NCBI GenBank assembly: GCA_963778375.1
Contig: CAVZTX010000015.1
Span: 1-56,940 of the forward strand
Length of the DNA stretch: 56,940 nucleotides
Direction of reading: 5' to 3'
Origin: CAVZTX01 sp963778375
GTDB lineage: Bacteria > Chloroflexota > Ktedonobacteria > Ktedonobacterales > Ktedonobacteraceae
The notes under the pieces were generated by a model. That model ran no database searches, was not told where the DNA came from, and was given only the letters and a program-made list of their open reading frames with translations. Each line of letters begins with the position of its first letter. Positions within the stretch are counted from its first letter, which is position 1. Positions 28,386 to 37,544 of this stretch are shown here, one piece after another. The position numbers were made by a program, and so were the translations under genes.

Positions 28386-29151
28386 CACGACGATGAATGC
28401 CTTGCTCGGCATTGGCGCACCTGTGATTGGCGGGCTTTTCATCGCCGTTACGCTGATCTTGCTGGTTGCCGACCTGAAGCGGCCCGACCGTGCGCTCTTT
28501 CTCATCACTAAGGCAAATCCTACCTCGTGGCTTGTCTGGGGTGGGTACATCCTGGGTATCTTTGGCCTGATCGAAGCTGCATGGTTTGGAGCGTCGATAT
28601 TCGGGCTAACCGGTGTTGTGCTTGGATTGCTCATTCCGGCGGTACTCTTCGGAGCCGCGGCAACAGGCTATTCAGCCTTTCTTTTCGGGCAAGCAGAAGG
28701 ACGTGATTTCTGGCAAAGTCCGCTGTTTCTGCCTATACTGCTTGTGCAGGCCCTATTAGCGGGGTCTGCAGCGCTAGGATTACTCTCCTGGGCACTTAAT
28801 GGTGGGAGTACCATGAGCACCTTCCTTACAACTATCTTGTTGATTGGCATTGTCCTGCACGTGCTGCTGATTTTTGTAGAGGTCTTTGGCGCACATGCAA
28901 ATAACCACGTGGCTTCTGCCGCACGCTACATGACCGAAGGTCCACTACGCGATACATTCTGGGGACCATTCTTTATCGTGGGTTCGCTAATTCCTATAGT
29001 CATGCTATGTATAGCGCTGTTCGTGCCAGCCATCAGCCCAGGCTGCGCTGCTCGGCATGGCAGGTATTTTTGCGCTGGCAGGCCTTTTTGCATACGAACA
29101 CTGCTTCGTCGTGGCCGGACAATCTGTTCCTTTGAGTTAGGTAGGAGATAG
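28237..29151 (+). CDS. NrfD/PsrC-family membrane anchor subunit, with frame breaks at both ends
   Basis: About eight membrane segments, beginning VMIVAALALALYGL and including GAPVIGGLFIAVTLILLVAD, SWLVWGGYILGIFGLIEAAW and ILLIGIVLHVLLIFVEVFGA, the layout of quinone-binding NrfD/PsrC subunits. The natural N-terminus is probably the end of the preceding Fe-S frame. A second break at about 29040 sends the given frame into a spurious tail; one G fewer gives AALLGMAGIFALAGLFAYEH and a stop at 29140, which leaves room for the GGAGAT ribosome binding site of the next gene. The subunit passes electrons from the Fe-S chain to quinone in the membrane. Confidence 0.82.
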   Translation: MRTSSTTLLRIARPWGPKVSTYLGTKSIGAGVMIVAALALALYGLRGPLSTTMNALLGIGAPVIGGLFIAVTLILLVADLKRPDRALFLITKANPTSWLVWGGYILGIFGLIEAAWFGASIFGLTGVVLGLLIPAVLFGAAATGYSAFLFGQAEGRDFWQSPLFLPILLVQALLAGSAALGLLSWALNGGSTMSTFLTTILLIGIVLHVLLIFVEVFGAHANNHVASAARYMTEGPLRDTFWGPFFIVGSLIPIVMLCIALFVPAISPGCAARHGRYFCAGRPFCIRTLLRRGRTICSFELGRR

Positions 29152-29153
29152 AT

Positions 29154-31970
29154 ATGGCAGAGATTCCTTTACAACAACACATTGCGCCAAGCGGAGAGCA
29201 AATGACCGTGCGAGACCTGGCATCATGTCCTCCTCCTGATCGCTGGAACGACTGGATTGAATATGACGCGAAGGCATGGCCACGCAAAGTAGAAAAACAC
29301 TATGAAATTATTCCTACCATCTGCTTCAACTGCGAGGCGGCCTGTGGTCTGCTTGCCTACATAGATAAGGAAACGGGACGAGTCAAGAAATTTGAGGGCA
29401 ACCCCTATCATCCAGGCAGCCGTGGCCGCAACTGTGCTAAAGGTCCAGCCACCATCAACCAGGTCAACGACCCTGAACGTATTTTGTACCCTTTGAAACG
29501 TGCTGGCAAGCGTGGAGAAGGCAAATGGGAGCGCACCACCTGGGACGAGGTGCTCGATACCTTTGCCGATAAAATTCGTGCCGCTATAGTGGAAGACCGT
29601 CGGGATGAGGTCATGTATCATGTTGGGCGACCGGGGCATGACGGCTACATGGAACGCGTGTTGGGCGCGTGGGGTGTAGATGGTCATAACAGTCATACCA
29701 ACGTCTGCTCATCATCGGCACGCTTCGGTTACCATATCTGGTGTGGTGCCGATCGGCCCTCGCCAGACCATGCCAACGCTCGCTTTATTTTGCTGATCAG
29801 TTCGCACCTGGAGACCGGGCACTATTTCAATCCGCAGGCGCAGCGCATCATCGAGGGCAAGATGAAAGGGGCAAAGCTGGCGGTGATGGATCCACGCCTC
29901 TCGAACACGGCGAGCATGGCCGATTACTGGCTTCCCACGTGGCCAGGTTCGGAGGCTGCGGTGCTGCTGGCGATGGCGCGAATTCTGCTGGTTGAGCAGC
30001 TCTACAATCGTGATTACGTGCGGCGCTGGGTCAACTGGCAGGAATATATGGCGGCTGAGTACCCCAACGAACCTCTGACCTTTGAGCGTTTTATCGAACT
30101 GCTGATCGATCTGTATGCCGAATTTACGCCTGCCTTTGCGGCGCAAGAAAGCGGGCTGAGAGAGGAGATCATCGTAGATATTGCCCGGCAGATTGGTTAT
30201 GCTGGCACTGCCTTCGCCGCGCATACCTGGCGCGCTGCTACGGCCGGCAATCTGGGCGGTTGGCAGGTCTCGCGTGCCCTTGAGTTCCTTTCTGTGCTCA
30301 CCGGCAGTATCGGAACGCCCGGAGGAACCGCCCTCAATAGTTGGAACAAGTTTGTGCCCGCACCCTTCCTCAAGCCAGCACCTTCGCAGGTCTGGAATGA
30401 ACTGCTCTTCCCGCCTGAGTATCCACTGGCGAACTACGAGATGAGCATCCTGTTGCCATACTTCTTGAAAGAGGGACGTGGCAAGGTTGCAGCCTACTTC
30501 ACCCGTGTCTACAATCCCGTCTGGACGAATCCAGATGGTACCAGTTGGATCGAGATGCTGACAAATGAGCAGCAGATCGAGTTACACGCCGCATTAACGC
30601 CCGTGTGGAGCGAGACGGCGTGGTATGCTGACTATATCCTGCCTATGGGAGTTGGCAGCGAGCGACATGACCTCATGAGCCAGGAAACACACGCAGCCCG
30701 CTGGATAGGTTTTCGCCAGCCCGTCCTGCGCGTCTACCAGGAACACAATGGAAATCCGGTAGTGTATACGTACGAGGCCAATCCTGGAGAGGTGTGGGAA
30801 GAGGACGAGTTCTGGATCGAACTTTCCTGGCGCATCGATCCTGACGGCAGCCTGGGCATTCGCAAATACTTCGAGTCTCCCTATCGATCAGGCGAAAAGC
30901 TCACCATCGAAGAGTATTATCGCTGGATCTTTGAGCACAGCGTGCCTGGCTTGCCCGAGGCGGCGGCCAAAGAAAATCTCTCGCCGCTTGAATACATGCG
31001 CAAGTACGGCTCCTTTGAAATTCCGCAGGATAAAGCGCCCGTCTACACACTCAATGAACGCGAACTGCAATCTCCTGAACTGGAAGGAGCACAGATTGAT
31101 GAGCAGAGCGGCAAGATTGTGCGCAGTGGAACCGTCATCGGTGTGCAGGTTGACGGCAAAGCGTACGAAGGCTTTGCCACGCCTTCGCGCAAGCTGGAGT
31201 TCTACTCAGCCACAATGAAGGAATGGGGCTGGCCGGAATACACAATCCCGAGCTATACTCACAGCCATGTCCATCCCTCTCAAATCGACTCGGATCGTCA
31301 CGAGTACCTGCTCATCCCCACGTTTCGCCTGCCCACGCTCATTCACACACGCTCAGGCAACGCCAAATGGCTTTATGAGATATCAAACGCCAATCCGGTA
31401 TGGGTGCATCCTATCGACGCGGCACGCATCGGTGTGGAGACGGGCGACCTGCTGCGTGTGACGACCGATATCGGCTATTACGTTAATCGCGCCTGGGTCA
31501 CCGAAGGCATTCGTCCCGGTATTGTTGCCTGCTCGCATCACCTCGGTCGCTGGCGCTTGGAAACGGGCCAGGGAACCGACCGCTGGGCCTCAGCGCTCGT
31601 CGAGTTGAGTCGAGCATCCGAGGGGACATGGCGTATGCGTCAGGTACAGGGCATCGTCCCCTTTGAGAGCGAAGACCCCGACTCCGCACGCATCTTCTGG
31701 CGCGAAGGTGGAGTCCATCAAAACCTGACCTTTCCCGTCCATCCCGACCCCGTGAGCGGCATGCACTGCTGGCATCAAAAAGTCACCGTTGAAGCCGCTC
31801 ACCCTGAAGATCGATACGGCGATGTGTATGTCGATACGTGTAAAGCATATAACGTATATTCCGAGTGGCTGGCTATGACACGTCCACAGACGGAGCGACC
31901 TGATGGGCTGCGCCGTCCACTGTGGATGCTGAGTCCTTATCGGCCTGCCACGAGTGCATTTAAACGGTAA
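29154..31970 (+). CDS. Molybdopterin oxidoreductase catalytic subunit, candidate sulfite:quinone oxidoreductase (SoeA-like)
   Basis: A 938-residue DMSO-reductase-family protein. An Fe-S motif lies at about 57-93 (CFNCEAACG, later GRNCAKG), then molybdopterin motifs such as NVCSSSARFGYHIWCG, LLISSHLETGHYFNPQAQ and MDPRLSNTASMADYWLPTWP, and the C-terminal domain (PTLIHTRSGNAKWLYEISNA). There is no twin-arginine signal, so the subunit faces the cytoplasm, unlike PsrA or PhsA, which are exported. Cytoplasmic catalytic subunit, four-cluster Fe-S protein and NrfD anchor match SoeABC, and the next gene is a persulfide-dioxygenase-like protein that would make sulfite. Substrate is therefore inferred as sulfite; other oxyanions remain possible. 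Uninterrupted frame, 13 bases after the NrfD stop at 29140. Confidence 0.88.
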   Translation: MAEIPLQQHIAPSGEQMTVRDLASCPPPDRWNDWIEYDAKAWPRKVEKHYEIIPTICFNCEAACGLLAYIDKETGRVKKFEGNPYHPGSRGRNCAKGPATINQVNDPERILYPLKRAGKRGEGKWERTTWDEVLDTFADKIRAAIVEDRRDEVMYHVGRPGHDGYMERVLGAWGVDGHNSHTNVCSSSARFGYHIWCGADRPSPDHANARFILLISSHLETGHYFNPQAQRIIEGKMKGAKLAVMDPRLSNTASMADYWLPTWPGSEAAVLLAMARILLVEQLYNRDYVRRWVNWQEYMAAEYPNEPLTFERFIELLIDLYAEFTPAFAAQESGLREEIIVDIARQIGYAGTAFAAHTWRAATAGNLGGWQVSRALEFLSVLTGSIGTPGGTALNSWNKFVPAPFLKPAPSQVWNELLFPPEYPLANYEMSILLPYFLKEGRGKVAAYFTRVYNPVWTNPDGTSWIEMLTNEQQIELHAALTPVWSETAWYADYILPMGVGSERHDLMSQETHAARWIGFRQPVLRVYQEHNGNPVVYTYEANPGEVWEEDEFWIELSWRIDPDGSLGIRKYFESPYRSGEKLTIEEYYRWIFEHSVPGLPEAAAKENLSPLEYMRKYGSFEIPQDKAPVYTLNERELQSPELEGAQIDEQSGKIVRSGTVIGVQVDGKAYEGFATPSRKLEFYSATMKEWGWPEYTIPSYTHSHVHPSQIDSDRHEYLLIPTFRLPTLIHTRSGNAKWLYEISNANPVWVHPIDAARIGVETGDLLRVTTDIGYYVNRAWVTEGIRPGIVACSHHLGRWRLETGQGTDRWASALVELSRASEGTWRMRQVQGIVPFESEDPDSARIFWREGGVHQNLTFPVHPDPVSGMHCWHQKVTVEAAHPEDRYGDVYVDTCKAYNVYSEWLAMTRPQTERPDGLRRPLWMLSPYRPATSAFKR

Positions 31971-32001
31971 ATCTCAATGTTGAGAGAACAGGAGCACAAC
32001 G

Positions 32002-33390
32002 ATGTACTTCAAACAACTCGTCAAAGAAGACCTGGGATGTGCTAGTTATATTGTTGGTTGTATCAATGAAGGAGTTTGTGCCGTAGTTGACCCACGTCTG
32101 GACATGGTAGACGACATCTTAGAACTTGCTGCCGCCAAAGACATGCAGATCAAGGCAGTGATCGAAACACACAACCATGCCGATCATATCTCCGGTCATG
32201 GAGAACTTGCGCGTCGTACGGGGGCAGCAATTTATGTGCACGAGCAGGCTGGGGTTACTTATCCCCACAAGAATCTCAAGGATGGAGATGAGCTGCGCTT
32301 CGGGGTTGCCAAACTGCATGTTATTCATACACCGGGCCATCGACCGGAGCATATCGCGCTGGCCGTCTCCGACACCAGTCGCAGCGATGACCCCTGGCTC
32401 GTGCTGACCGGCGATTCGCTTTTTATTGGCGATATTGCGCGTCCCGACCTTGCTGTCCCTGGCGAAGAGGGAGCAAACGCATTGTACGATAGTATCTTTG
32501 ATCGCCTGCTGAAGCTGGAGGATGGCGTTGAAGTTTACCCCGCGCACGTGGCAGGGTCGCTGTGTGGGCGCGGTATGAACCCCAAAACCAGTTCGACCAT
32601 CGGCTTTGAACGCAAACACAATCTGGCAGCTGCACCCCGCTCACGTAGCGAATTTATCCGCGATATGAACGAAAATCTACCGCAACGCCCACCAAATATG
32701 TTCACTATTGTGGAACGCAACCGTGAAGATTACGCCCACACCGAATCTCCATTGACTCCGATGGCACTAAATCCCCTCACATTTCAACGCGAGATGCAGA
32801 ATGGCGCGCTGGTCATCGATACACGTTCGCCCCACCAATTTGCCGAAGGACATATTCCAGGTGCATTGCATGTCTCGCTCTCCGGTTCTGCCTTCGCCAC
32901 CCGCGTTGGCTTTATTGCTTCCCCGGAAAATCGCCTGTTGCTCGTGGTCAAGGATGAACATGATGTGCACGAGGCGGTCAGGCAACTGGCTGTGGTAGGG
33001 TTCGACCAGGTTGTAGGTTACCTTGAAGGTGGTATGACTGCCTGGGTAGAAGCCGAATTGCCTATGCAGTCATTGGGGCAACTCAGCGTCGAAGAATTAC
33101 ACGCGATGCATTCCAATCTGGCTATCCTCAATGTACGCGACCAAAACGAGTGGGATGAGGGGCACATCAAAGGTGCCTTGCACATTCCTTACTACTTTAT
33201 AGAGCAGCGCCTGCGAAAAGAACACAACGAATTAGATACCTACCGAGAATGTCCCCTAGCCGTGATTTGCGGAAGCGGTCAGCGCAGCGCGATTGCTTGC
33301 TCCCTCCTCCAAAAGGACGGCTTCAGGGAATTGTTCAACGTGGTTGGCGGTATGGAAGCCTGGGGAAAGGCTGGCTTTGAAAAGGTTTAG
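32002..33390 (+). CDS. Metallo-beta-lactamase (ETHE1/persulfide dioxygenase-like) with two rhodanese domains
   Basis: Residues 1-230 are a metallo-beta-lactamase fold with THNHADHISGH, HTPGHRPEH, LTGDSLFIGDIARPDL and VYPAHVAGSLCG, the pattern of ETHE1/BlhA-type persulfide dioxygenases that make sulfite from glutathione persulfide. Two rhodanese domains follow. The first (VIDTRSPHQFAEGHIPGALH) has no Cys at the active position (LLLVVKDEHD) and is probably inactive; the second keeps it (AVICGSGQRSA). The start has CAGGAG nine bases upstream and lies 31 bases past the molybdoenzyme gene, so they are co-transcribed. Together they could take sulfane sulfur to sulfite and on to sulfate. Confidence 0.88.
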   Translation: MYFKQLVKEDLGCASYIVGCINEGVCAVVDPRLDMVDDILELAAAKDMQIKAVIETHNHADHISGHGELARRTGAAIYVHEQAGVTYPHKNLKDGDELRFGVAKLHVIHTPGHRPEHIALAVSDTSRSDDPWLVLTGDSLFIGDIARPDLAVPGEEGANALYDSIFDRLLKLEDGVEVYPAHVAGSLCGRGMNPKTSSTIGFERKHNLAAAPRSRSEFIRDMNENLPQRPPNMFTIVERNREDYAHTESPLTPMALNPLTFQREMQNGALVIDTRSPHQFAEGHIPGALHVSLSGSAFATRVGFIASPENRLLLVVKDEHDVHEAVRQLAVVGFDQVVGYLEGGMTAWVEAELPMQSLGQLSVEELHAMHSNLAILNVRDQNEWDEGHIKGALHIPYYFIEQRLRKEHNELDTYRECPLAVICGSGQRSAIACSLLQKDGFRELFNVVGGMEAWGKAGFEKV

Positions 33391-33547
33391 AAGGCGTTTT
33401 CTCTGGAACGAGGCCAGCAATAATTCGCAGACCCATCAGTCCAATCCCTTGACAGAACCTCCTAGCCTAACTACAATACAAGAAATGGAATACATAGAAA
33501 GTATCAAATGTATGTGGAAAGATGTAGGGACTTCTTAGGATAGACAC

Positions 33548-35797
33548 GTGGTATACGAATACATCAGGCTGGAGAAAGCAAGTAGCGATACCGTTATTGA
33601 AAGCTCTTTAGAGGTCGTGGATCTGGTTGAGCAAATAGAAAACGTGCTGGCGGAGCACGCAGCCCGACTACGCACAGCCCTCCAACAGGCCTCAGGTGAT
33701 AGCTCTGGGCCAGAAGAAGGTAGTGATGCCTGGTTACTTCTCAATGCCTTTACGAGTGAAGCCGAACTCCCCACACTTGTCACGCGTTTTGAGCAATCTG
33801 GTCGTGCCCTTGCGGAACAGGGCGGCAAATTAGAAGCGCGTTTACAAGGATTGCAATCCTACATCCATGCCCTTGCCAGTGAATGTCAACGCATCTTTAT
33901 AGACATACCCGACTCACCCAATGCAGCGCAACCACCCAATTCATCTCAGCAGGCGCTCGTCCTGCAGCGCCTCTTTCAACTGCAAGCTGCCTGCGTCCTC
34001 GCACTTTCGCGGGGGTACCAGGCAGTCATGGACACCATCTCCTTGCAGCGTCAGCAACTGGAGCTGCATCTGAGCGAACGCTTGCAGGTCCTACAGCGCA
34101 TCAACAGCATCAGTAACTCCACCATGGACCTGGATCAAACCCTCGAAGTCACCGCCAAAAGAGTCGCGGAGGAACTGAACGTCGAACTCTGCTCCATCTT
34201 CTTCTATGACGAATTGCAGCGCCTGCTCACCCTGCGCGCCACCAATGGCCCGCGCCCACTCGGCGGCATGCACTATACTCTGCGCCTGGGCGAAGGCTAT
34301 AGTGGCTGGGTAGCTGACAAAGGCACCCCTTTGCTCGTGCGCGATGCAGGTGCCGACGCGCAATTTTCCAGCGAAGCCAGTGCCTACACCCAGGCGTATC
34401 GTGGACTCATGGCGGTACCGATCATCTTCTTTGGCAACGTCGTACGGCTCATCGGCGTCATCAGCGTCCAATCAATCGATCCGCGCGACTTCGCGGGAGA
34501 GGAAATGAACTTTGTGGAAGTCGTCGCGGGCATCATCGCCATCAATAGCGAAAATGGGCGACTCTACGAGCAGACCGACGAGCAACTCCGGCGAAAGGTA
34601 CACGAACTGGCAACCATCCACCGCGTCTCCTCGATCATTGCCTCGACGCTCAACCTGGATGAAGTCCTGCAAATCATCGGCACCCAGGCCGTCCATCTGA
34701 GTGGAGCAGAACGCTCGTGTATCTTCGGCCTGGATACCGAAAAACAGCACCTGCACGTCCTGGCACAGTATGGCATGAACGGCGCTGATGTACGGCGTAT
34801 ACATATACCGGTAGGGGAATGTTGCGCGGGACGTGCCGTCGAAACAGGGCAGCCAAGCATGGCCGTCGATTGTTTCCAGAACAACGACGACCCATGCTTT
34901 CTGCGCGACGACCCGCTCATCTCCTCCGAAATTCATTCCGTCTTATGCGTGCCGCTCAAAGTCAAGCAAAAAGTGCTTGGGTGTATCTGTATCTACAGCA
35001 GCCATCGGCACGCACTCAGCCAGGAGCAGATGCAACTCGTCATCACCTTTGCCAACGAAGCCGCCATCGCTATTGACAATGCTCGCCTGTATGAGGAGAC
35101 CCGGCGTGGACTGGAACTGAAATCAGCCCTTCTGCGGGAACTGCATCATCGTGTCAAAAATAATCTCGCAACGGTTGCAGGCATCCTCTCCTTGCAGCGG
35201 CGACGCACCAAGTCATCTGAAGTGCGCTATACCCTGGCGGAAAGCGTCAATCGCGTGCAGGGTCTGGCGGCGACACACGACCTGCTGTCACATAAAGATG
35301 TTAGCGAAGCACGCGTCGACGATATAGCGCGGAAGATTGTGGGTGTAGCAAACGCCAATCTGCGCCCGCCCGAGACGCACATTACCTTTGAAGTCGAGCC
35401 ATGCCCCATCGTCATTCCCTCGCGGGCTGTCGCCATCCTCGCCCTCGTACTCAACGAAATGGTCTCAAATGCAATTAAACACGGCATGGTCGGCATGGTG
35501 AAAGGAACCGTCACGATTCGTGGCCGTGAAGAGGATGGCATGGTTATCGTAGAAGTTGTTGATAATGGTAGCGGCCCAGTCGAGTCATCCGAAGGGCCGC
35601 AAAAGAGCACAACCAATGGAGAGGAGCAATTGCTCGCGCTCTCCTTTGATGAAGGATTAGGCCTCTCGCTCATCCGCAATTTGATCGGCGATGTAGGTGG
35701 TCAATTTGTATTGCGGCGGGATGGAGAACGTGGGCTTACGATTGCCGAAGTACGTTTTCCTGCCCGTATCACCTACAGGGCCGTGCAGGAGAAGTAA
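33548..35797 (+). CDS. Double-GAF sensor histidine kinase (HisKA_2 type)
   Basis: A 749-residue cytoplasmic protein. Residues about 1-180 are helical with no known domain. GAF domains follow at about 185-345 (STMDLDQTLEVTAKRVAEEL) and 355-510 (STLNLDEVLQIIGTQAVHLS; GECCAGRAVETGQPSMAVD). The kinase core is of the HisKA_2/HWE type, ELHHRVKNNLATVAGILSLQ, with ATPase motifs NEMVSNAIKHGM, VDNGSGP and EGLGLSLIRNLIGDVGG. The GTG start has TAGGAT upstream. GAF domains may bind nucleotides, gases or redox signals; a pair of Cys (GECCAG) in the second could be a redox point but this is a guess. It is 36 bases upstream of a response regulator gene, its likely partner. Confidence 0.9.
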   Translation: MVYEYIRLEKASSDTVIESSLEVVDLVEQIENVLAEHAARLRTALQQASGDSSGPEEGSDAWLLLNAFTSEAELPTLVTRFEQSGRALAEQGGKLEARLQGLQSYIHALASECQRIFIDIPDSPNAAQPPNSSQQALVLQRLFQLQAACVLALSRGYQAVMDTISLQRQQLELHLSERLQVLQRINSISNSTMDLDQTLEVTAKRVAEELNVELCSIFFYDELQRLLTLRATNGPRPLGGMHYTLRLGEGYSGWVADKGTPLLVRDAGADAQFSSEASAYTQAYRGLMAVPIIFFGNVVRLIGVISVQSIDPRDFAGEEMNFVEVVAGIIAINSENGRLYEQTDEQLRRKVHELATIHRVSSIIASTLNLDEVLQIIGTQAVHLSGAERSCIFGLDTEKQHLHVLAQYGMNGADVRRIHIPVGECCAGRAVETGQPSMAVDCFQNNDDPCFLRDDPLISSEIHSVLCVPLKVKQKVLGCICIYSSHRHALSQEQMQLVITFANEAAIAIDNARLYEETRRGLELKSALLRELHHRVKNNLATVAGILSLQRRRTKSSEVRYTLAESVNRVQGLAATHDLLSHKDVSEARVDDIARKIVGVANANLRPPETHITFEVEPCPIVIPSRAVAILALVLNEMVSNAIKHGMVGMVKGTVTIRGREEDGMVIVEVVDNGSGPVESSEGPQKSTTNGEEQLLALSFDEGLGLSLIRNLIGDVGGQFVLRRDGERGLTIAEVRFPARITYRAVQEK

Positions 35798-35833
35798 CGT
35801 AGGGGCCGAACAGGACTCGTGGAGGTGTAGGTT

Positions 35834-36367
35834 ATGACAGTAAAAAATGTAGGGGAGCAATTGATTGTACCCTCCCTATCTTCTCAGCCGGAGGAGAAAC
35901 ATACAACCAAAATTCTGGTGATTGAAGACGATGCTGATATCCGCCAGGTCATCGCCCTCTTCCTGCATCTTTCAGGCTTCGAGGTGCGTGAGGCACTCGA
36001 TGGGCGACAGGCAATACACATGATACCGGAGTATGCTCCTGATCTGATCGTCCTGGACCTGATGATGCACCCGGTCAATGGGTGGGAAGTCTTGGATTGG
36101 CTGCGTAAGCATTCCATCACTCCGCCGCTTCCCGTGCTCATTCTTACTGCCCGCACACAACTGGAAGAGCAAGTGCATGGACTGGAAGCAGGTGCCGTAG
36201 AGTACATGACCAAACCCACCCAGCCAAGCAAACTCGTCGAGCGCATTCATGCCCTGCTTGCTCTCAGCGTAGAGCAACGTGCCCTGCTGCAACGCAAGTG
36301 GATCGACGAGCGTCGCAGCCTCCTCTCGCGCCTGACCGCTCCTCAGCCCGACGAATTCCTCTTCTAA
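35834..36367 (+). CDS. Single-domain response regulator
   Basis: A 177-residue protein made of one receiver domain (about 25-145): ILVIEDDADIRQVIALFLHL, phospho-acceptor Asp in LIVLDLMMHPVNGWEVL, conserved Thr in VLILTART and Lys in YMTKPTQPSKL. A 30-residue helical tail follows, with no DNA-binding or enzyme domain. GGAGG stands about nine bases before the ATG. It follows the GAF histidine kinase gene and is the expected phosphate acceptor; output is probably by protein contact. It ends 28 bases from a convergent Ser/Thr kinase gene. Confidence 0.9.
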   Translation: MTVKNVGEQLIVPSLSSQPEEKHTTKILVIEDDADIRQVIALFLHLSGFEVREALDGRQAIHMIPEYAPDLIVLDLMMHPVNGWEVLDWLRKHSITPPLPVLILTARTQLEEQVHGLEAGAVEYMTKPTQPSKLVERIHALLALSVEQRALLQRKWIDERRSLLSRLTAPQPDEFLF

Positions 36368-36395
36368 AATGCAAGGGTGCAGAGCATTGTGTTCA

Positions 36396-37526
36396 TCACT
36401 TGCCAAGCGCTTGACCGCAATGTGTGCAAAAACGATCTCTCGCTCGATTTTGTTTGCCGCAGGTGCTGCAGCGATTGAGAGGACTACCACAGCGAATGCA
36501 GTAGAACACATCCGGCTTATTGGGGTGGTGACAATTGGGGCAGGCATAAATAGGCGTGGTGGGAGTGCGATAAATAGGTTGAGGGGAAGGTGAAACCGGC
36601 TGCGTATCGGTGCTGGATAGGACAGTGAGCTGGTCCACGAGAGGAGCAGTGCTGCCGGATCGCATGCCAGTAATAGGCTCTACGTAGTTCGCGGCATGCT
36701 CAAGAGCTGTAGCCATATCACTCGCGCGCTGATAGCGAAGCTCCGGTGTTTTTCGGAGCGCTGTCAAAATCACCTGGGTCATCTCAAAAGAGATGTTTGG
36801 ATTAAAGAGACGTGGGTCGGGTGGTTCTTCATAGATATGACTGTGCGCCAGCGCAGGGTAGTTATCCGCGATAAAAGTGGTACGACCGGTTAATGCTTCA
36901 AAGAGCATCACGCCAAGCGCATAAATGTCCGCCCGGCCATCCACCGGCTCCCCTTTACACTGTTCCGGTGACATATATTCGGGCGTACCTACGCCAGCAC
37001 CAGGACGAGTCAGCTCTTTTGTTCCCTCAAGCGCCTTCGCGATGCCGAAGTCAGAGAGGATAGGTCGCCCAAGCCGGTCCACCAGCACATTGACCGGCTT
37101 AATATCGCGGTGGATAATGCCGTGTTCATGCGCGTAGCCGAGGGCGCTCGCGACCTGCTGGAATGTGCGATTGGCCTCCGCTACCTCCATCAACATGCCT
37201 TGCTCGCGTAATGCATCGAGGCGATTTTTCAACGTCCCACCATCGACAAGCTGCATCACAATATAAAGATGCCCCTGATATTCGCTGGCATCGTGAACGG
37301 TCACAATGTTGGGGTGCGAGAGTCGGGCCACCAGCCGGGCTTCCAGCTTGAAACGTTCGACGAAGTTGCGGTCTGCTGCATACCAAGGTGGGAGAACCTT
37401 GATCGCCACTTCACGATCAAGGTTCTCCTGGTGAGCCCGATACACTCGAGCCATGCCCCCCTGGCCGAGCGGAGCCAGGATGGTATAGTTGCCTAGCGCT
37501 GCCCCAATTAGGCTATCTGCTTGCAC
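36396..37526 (-). CDS. Ser/Thr protein kinase with C-terminal double zinc ribbon
   Basis: A complete bacterial Hanks-type kinase occupies residues about 12-270: LGQGGMARVYRAH (Gly-rich loop), EVAIKVLPPW, HRDIKPVNVLVD, LSDFGIAKAL and GTPEYMSPEQ. After a Pro/Ser/Thr linker the C-terminus has two zinc ribbons (YACPNCHHPN with YCIRCGSPLN; CSTCGKQN with FCTHCGQAL). There is no membrane segment, so it is cytoplasmic, unlike PknB-type receptors. The start is GTG with AGGG upstream. It is the last of three minus-strand genes (kinase-FHA, FHA, kinase) likely to act together, the FHA proteins binding phospho-Thr sites made by the kinases. Confidence 0.9.
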   Translation of the reverse strand: MQADSLIGAALGNYTILAPLGQGGMARVYRAHQENLDREVAIKVLPPWYAADRNFVERFKLEARLVARLSHPNIVTVHDASEYQGHLYIVMQLVDGGTLKNRLDALREQGMLMEVAEANRTFQQVASALGYAHEHGIIHRDIKPVNVLVDRLGRPILSDFGIAKALEGTKELTRPGAGVGTPEYMSPEQCKGEPVDGRADIYALGVMLFEALTGRTTFIADNYPALAHSHIYEEPPDPRLFNPNISFEMTQVILTALRKTPELRYQRASDMATALEHAANYVEPITGMRSGSTAPLVDQLTVLSSTDTQPVSPSPQPIYRTPTTPIYACPNCHHPNKPDVFYCIRCGSPLNRCSTCGKQNRARDRFCTHCGQALGK

Positions 37527-37544
37527 GATGCATGCCCTATCGCA

